64,000 nt of DNA from Axinella damicornis (Eukaryota; Porifera; Demospongiae; Axinellida; Axinellidae), in contig OZ007512.1 of NCBI GenBank assembly GCA_963931865.1, forward strand, positions 3,809,121 through 3,873,120. Reading direction: 5' to 3'. The position numbers and the translations under genes were made by a program. Under the pieces are notes generated by a model. The model made no database searches and was not told the DNA's origin. It saw only the letters and a list, made by a program, of their open reading frames with translations. Positions 62,016 to 64,000 of the stretch are shown here, piece after piece (the stretch's first letter is position 1; every line of letters starts with the position of its first letter).

Positions 62016-64000
62016 ACTCTACTTTAACGTATACTATTTTCTACAACTGTTCATTCTATATCAATTAAGACTTTAATCACATGACTGTGAGTTGGCTGGT
62101 CAGGGGACGTACAGGATGTGATGCACATGACCTCTTTGTACTTACTTCAAGTTGACACTATTGCACGGACGTGTCAGTACGTGAGAGTGATGCACTACAC
62201 CGTACTCATGCAGATGCATGCAGTGAGGAGCGAGAGCTCAAGATACTGCTGGAGAAGAGAGAGCTGTTGTGCTAACGTAATGCAACGCGGAAGTTACACG
62301 TATGTTAAAGAAATCAATATGTACTCCTTTTGCTGTGAGTACTGTGCGGTACACATCTTTAAAATTGATGCCGAGGTTTGGAAACCTTTCCGTTGCTGGT
62401 CCGTTACAAGCGCAGCTCCGGAAGACCTAAACGATGCTCTGGAAGATTCGTAAGCAAAGCTGCACCATTTTTGGAGAAATTTATATACGTTCAATGGCAA
62501 TGACAGAAATTGATTCTCGCAAGAAGTCTTCTGGTTTTCGGAAGAAGCCTCTCCTGGTTTGCAGCAAAGCTACACCACAAACGAATGTTGGAAAATTAAG
62601 CATTCCTAATCTCGGCATCAGATTTAAAGACACGTACCGTACATTGGTTCCACATGCAGACCTCAGCCCAGACATTGTAACAATCACAGCTTTACACTCA
62701 TAGCTCATAGCCTCCACAGACCTGAGACCTGATGGGACCATTAATTTTGAAGTTTCGTATTTTGGCTTTTTCAGTGACTGTCCTGTGTAGAGGAGTGCCA
62801 GTAGGTGTGGTCTACACAGGAAATAACGTAATACTGAAGTGGTCCCACGACGGACTCTAATGTTGTGTGGATGGAGCAATCACGGAGAAAATTCGACGAT
62901 GACGGTGCCCGTCCAGTCCCACATCTACAGCTAGTTTCTCCTGTGGTGCACTGGAACAGACACACCCACTACTGGTCCTTAATTGATGTGGGTGGGGCAG
63001 CCACGCCTACTTCACCACAAAGTGACATGCACACTACCACATTGCTCGTCCCTTAATTCACCTGAGCATACGTAAAATGTACGATGTATTGAGCCCTACC
63101 ATACAATGTAGGCTGAGATATGCTACAGGTAAACAGAGAAATGTCAACTTACAGATTCTTCTTCTCACTGACTGAGATCCACTCTCATTGCACAGCACCT
63201 GACTAGGGGCTAGGATCCTCCCTCCCCCTCCTCCCCGCCACACCCACCACCAGTCACCACCACCTGTGGAAAGGCAATGCATCAACTCGTGCCAGACCAA
63301 CACATACCCCCAGAGTGCATAATGAGATCAATTTCAGAAGCACTGTCATTGTGAAGCCTTGCAAAGTCAAGTAGAGTAAACCACTGAAATTCGGCCGCCA
63401 TGAATATTCGGACGGCAAATGAAGGCAGCAGACCAGCTCATTCCTGCACTGATACGTAGCCAGGGCCCCACCACTCCCGCACCAGATTATCACCGACTTG
63501 CACAAATAGCTCTTGCTGGCACAAATCTGTAAAACAGCGTCCGAAAATCGTCTATCTTTGGCCTTTAGCACCGATCATGGGACGGTACCGCATGAAAAAT
63601 CAACAAAGGGGGTTATCAAAGTCGGTTGGCACATCAAGTGCAGACCCTCGTGGACCAGACTACTGAGAACCGCTCTCTGGGACCTCGTCGTTCTCCTTCC
63701 AGACATCAAAACGTTGGATGAGGTAATAGTCGGATGTGCATTTCATACAAATACTGTCTAAGTCCTAGTTATGCCGTCTTTGGCGATTCATCTTTTCAGC
63801 ATTAGCCTCTTTCTTAGCGGCCTTTGCAAATATCGATCGCGGACGTGCGTGGAGGTATTAGCTACGTAAGTGAACGTCATCACTAATACTTCCGCGCACG
63901 CCCGCGATCCGTGTTTGAAGAACTGAGGCCGCTAGGAGAACAGGAGGTGGTGAAGCTGCTAGAACGAGGCTAATGCAGAAACGATGGACCAGGTTGATAA
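62016..64000. repeat. K5 3' flank, duplicate of 32880-34565
   Basis: Collinear with the K3 flank to the window edge, including the open frame of 33302 (here split by an extra roughly 235 bases at 62646-62880), the Gly-rich exon relic (63153-63263) and the inverted-repeat element (63793-63981). Confidence 0.9.

Overview
The window looks like animal nuclear DNA, most likely from a sponge (inference). It has short introns with GT-AG borders, many microsatellites and MITE-like repeats, no operon structure, and a tandem family of tyrosine-kinase-like plus kelch genes of the kind I associate with demosponge genomes. One 200-base N gap (19363-19562) shows it is a draft assembly.

Layout. 1-6.7 kb holds two tandem minus-strand copies of a two-exon gene for a secreted-ectodomain, seven-transmembrane protein; the left copy is cut by the window edge. 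9.3-12.95 kb holds a plus-strand three-exon adaptor gene with a CABIT domain, proline-rich linkers and a C-terminal SAM domain, the GAREM architecture. From 13 kb to the right edge the DNA is dominated by five plus-strand copies (K1-K5, at 16.2, 22.3, 30.6, 53.9 and 59.8 kb) of one gene: protein kinase, then a coiled coil built from 14- and 11-residue repeats, then a kelch propeller. K2, K4 and K5 are intact. K1 carries one in-frame TGA just after the kinase domain. K3 has a 2-base deletion and a nonsense codon in its kelch region. The spacers carry repeated 5' flank blocks, TG microsatellites and minus-strand exon relics.

34.9-40.2 kb contains a SAM relic and then a decayed but architecturally complete DIRS-type tyrosine-recombinase retrotransposon (inverted terminal repeats, internal complementary region, RT, RNase H, recombinase). 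A 2-kb segment is duplicated at 41.2-43.3 and 46.9-49.4 kb. Between the copies lie exons of a minus-strand SH2+PH adaptor resembling DAPP1, whose PH part is interrupted by GGGA repeats and a 56-base poly-G run. A LINE reverse-transcriptase fragment lies at 51.4-52.0 kb. Non-autonomous elements with TAGCC...GGCTA ends and perfect 8-bp target duplications are scattered through the right half.

The recognisable proteins (kinase, GAREM-like CABIT-SAM adaptor, SH2-PH adaptor, membrane receptor-like pair) all fit signalling at the membrane, but a functional link between them is inference. The kinase array is a fast-evolving family. It shows variable coiled-coil repeat number, pseudogenisation, and mosaic similarity that suggests unequal exchange or gene conversion.
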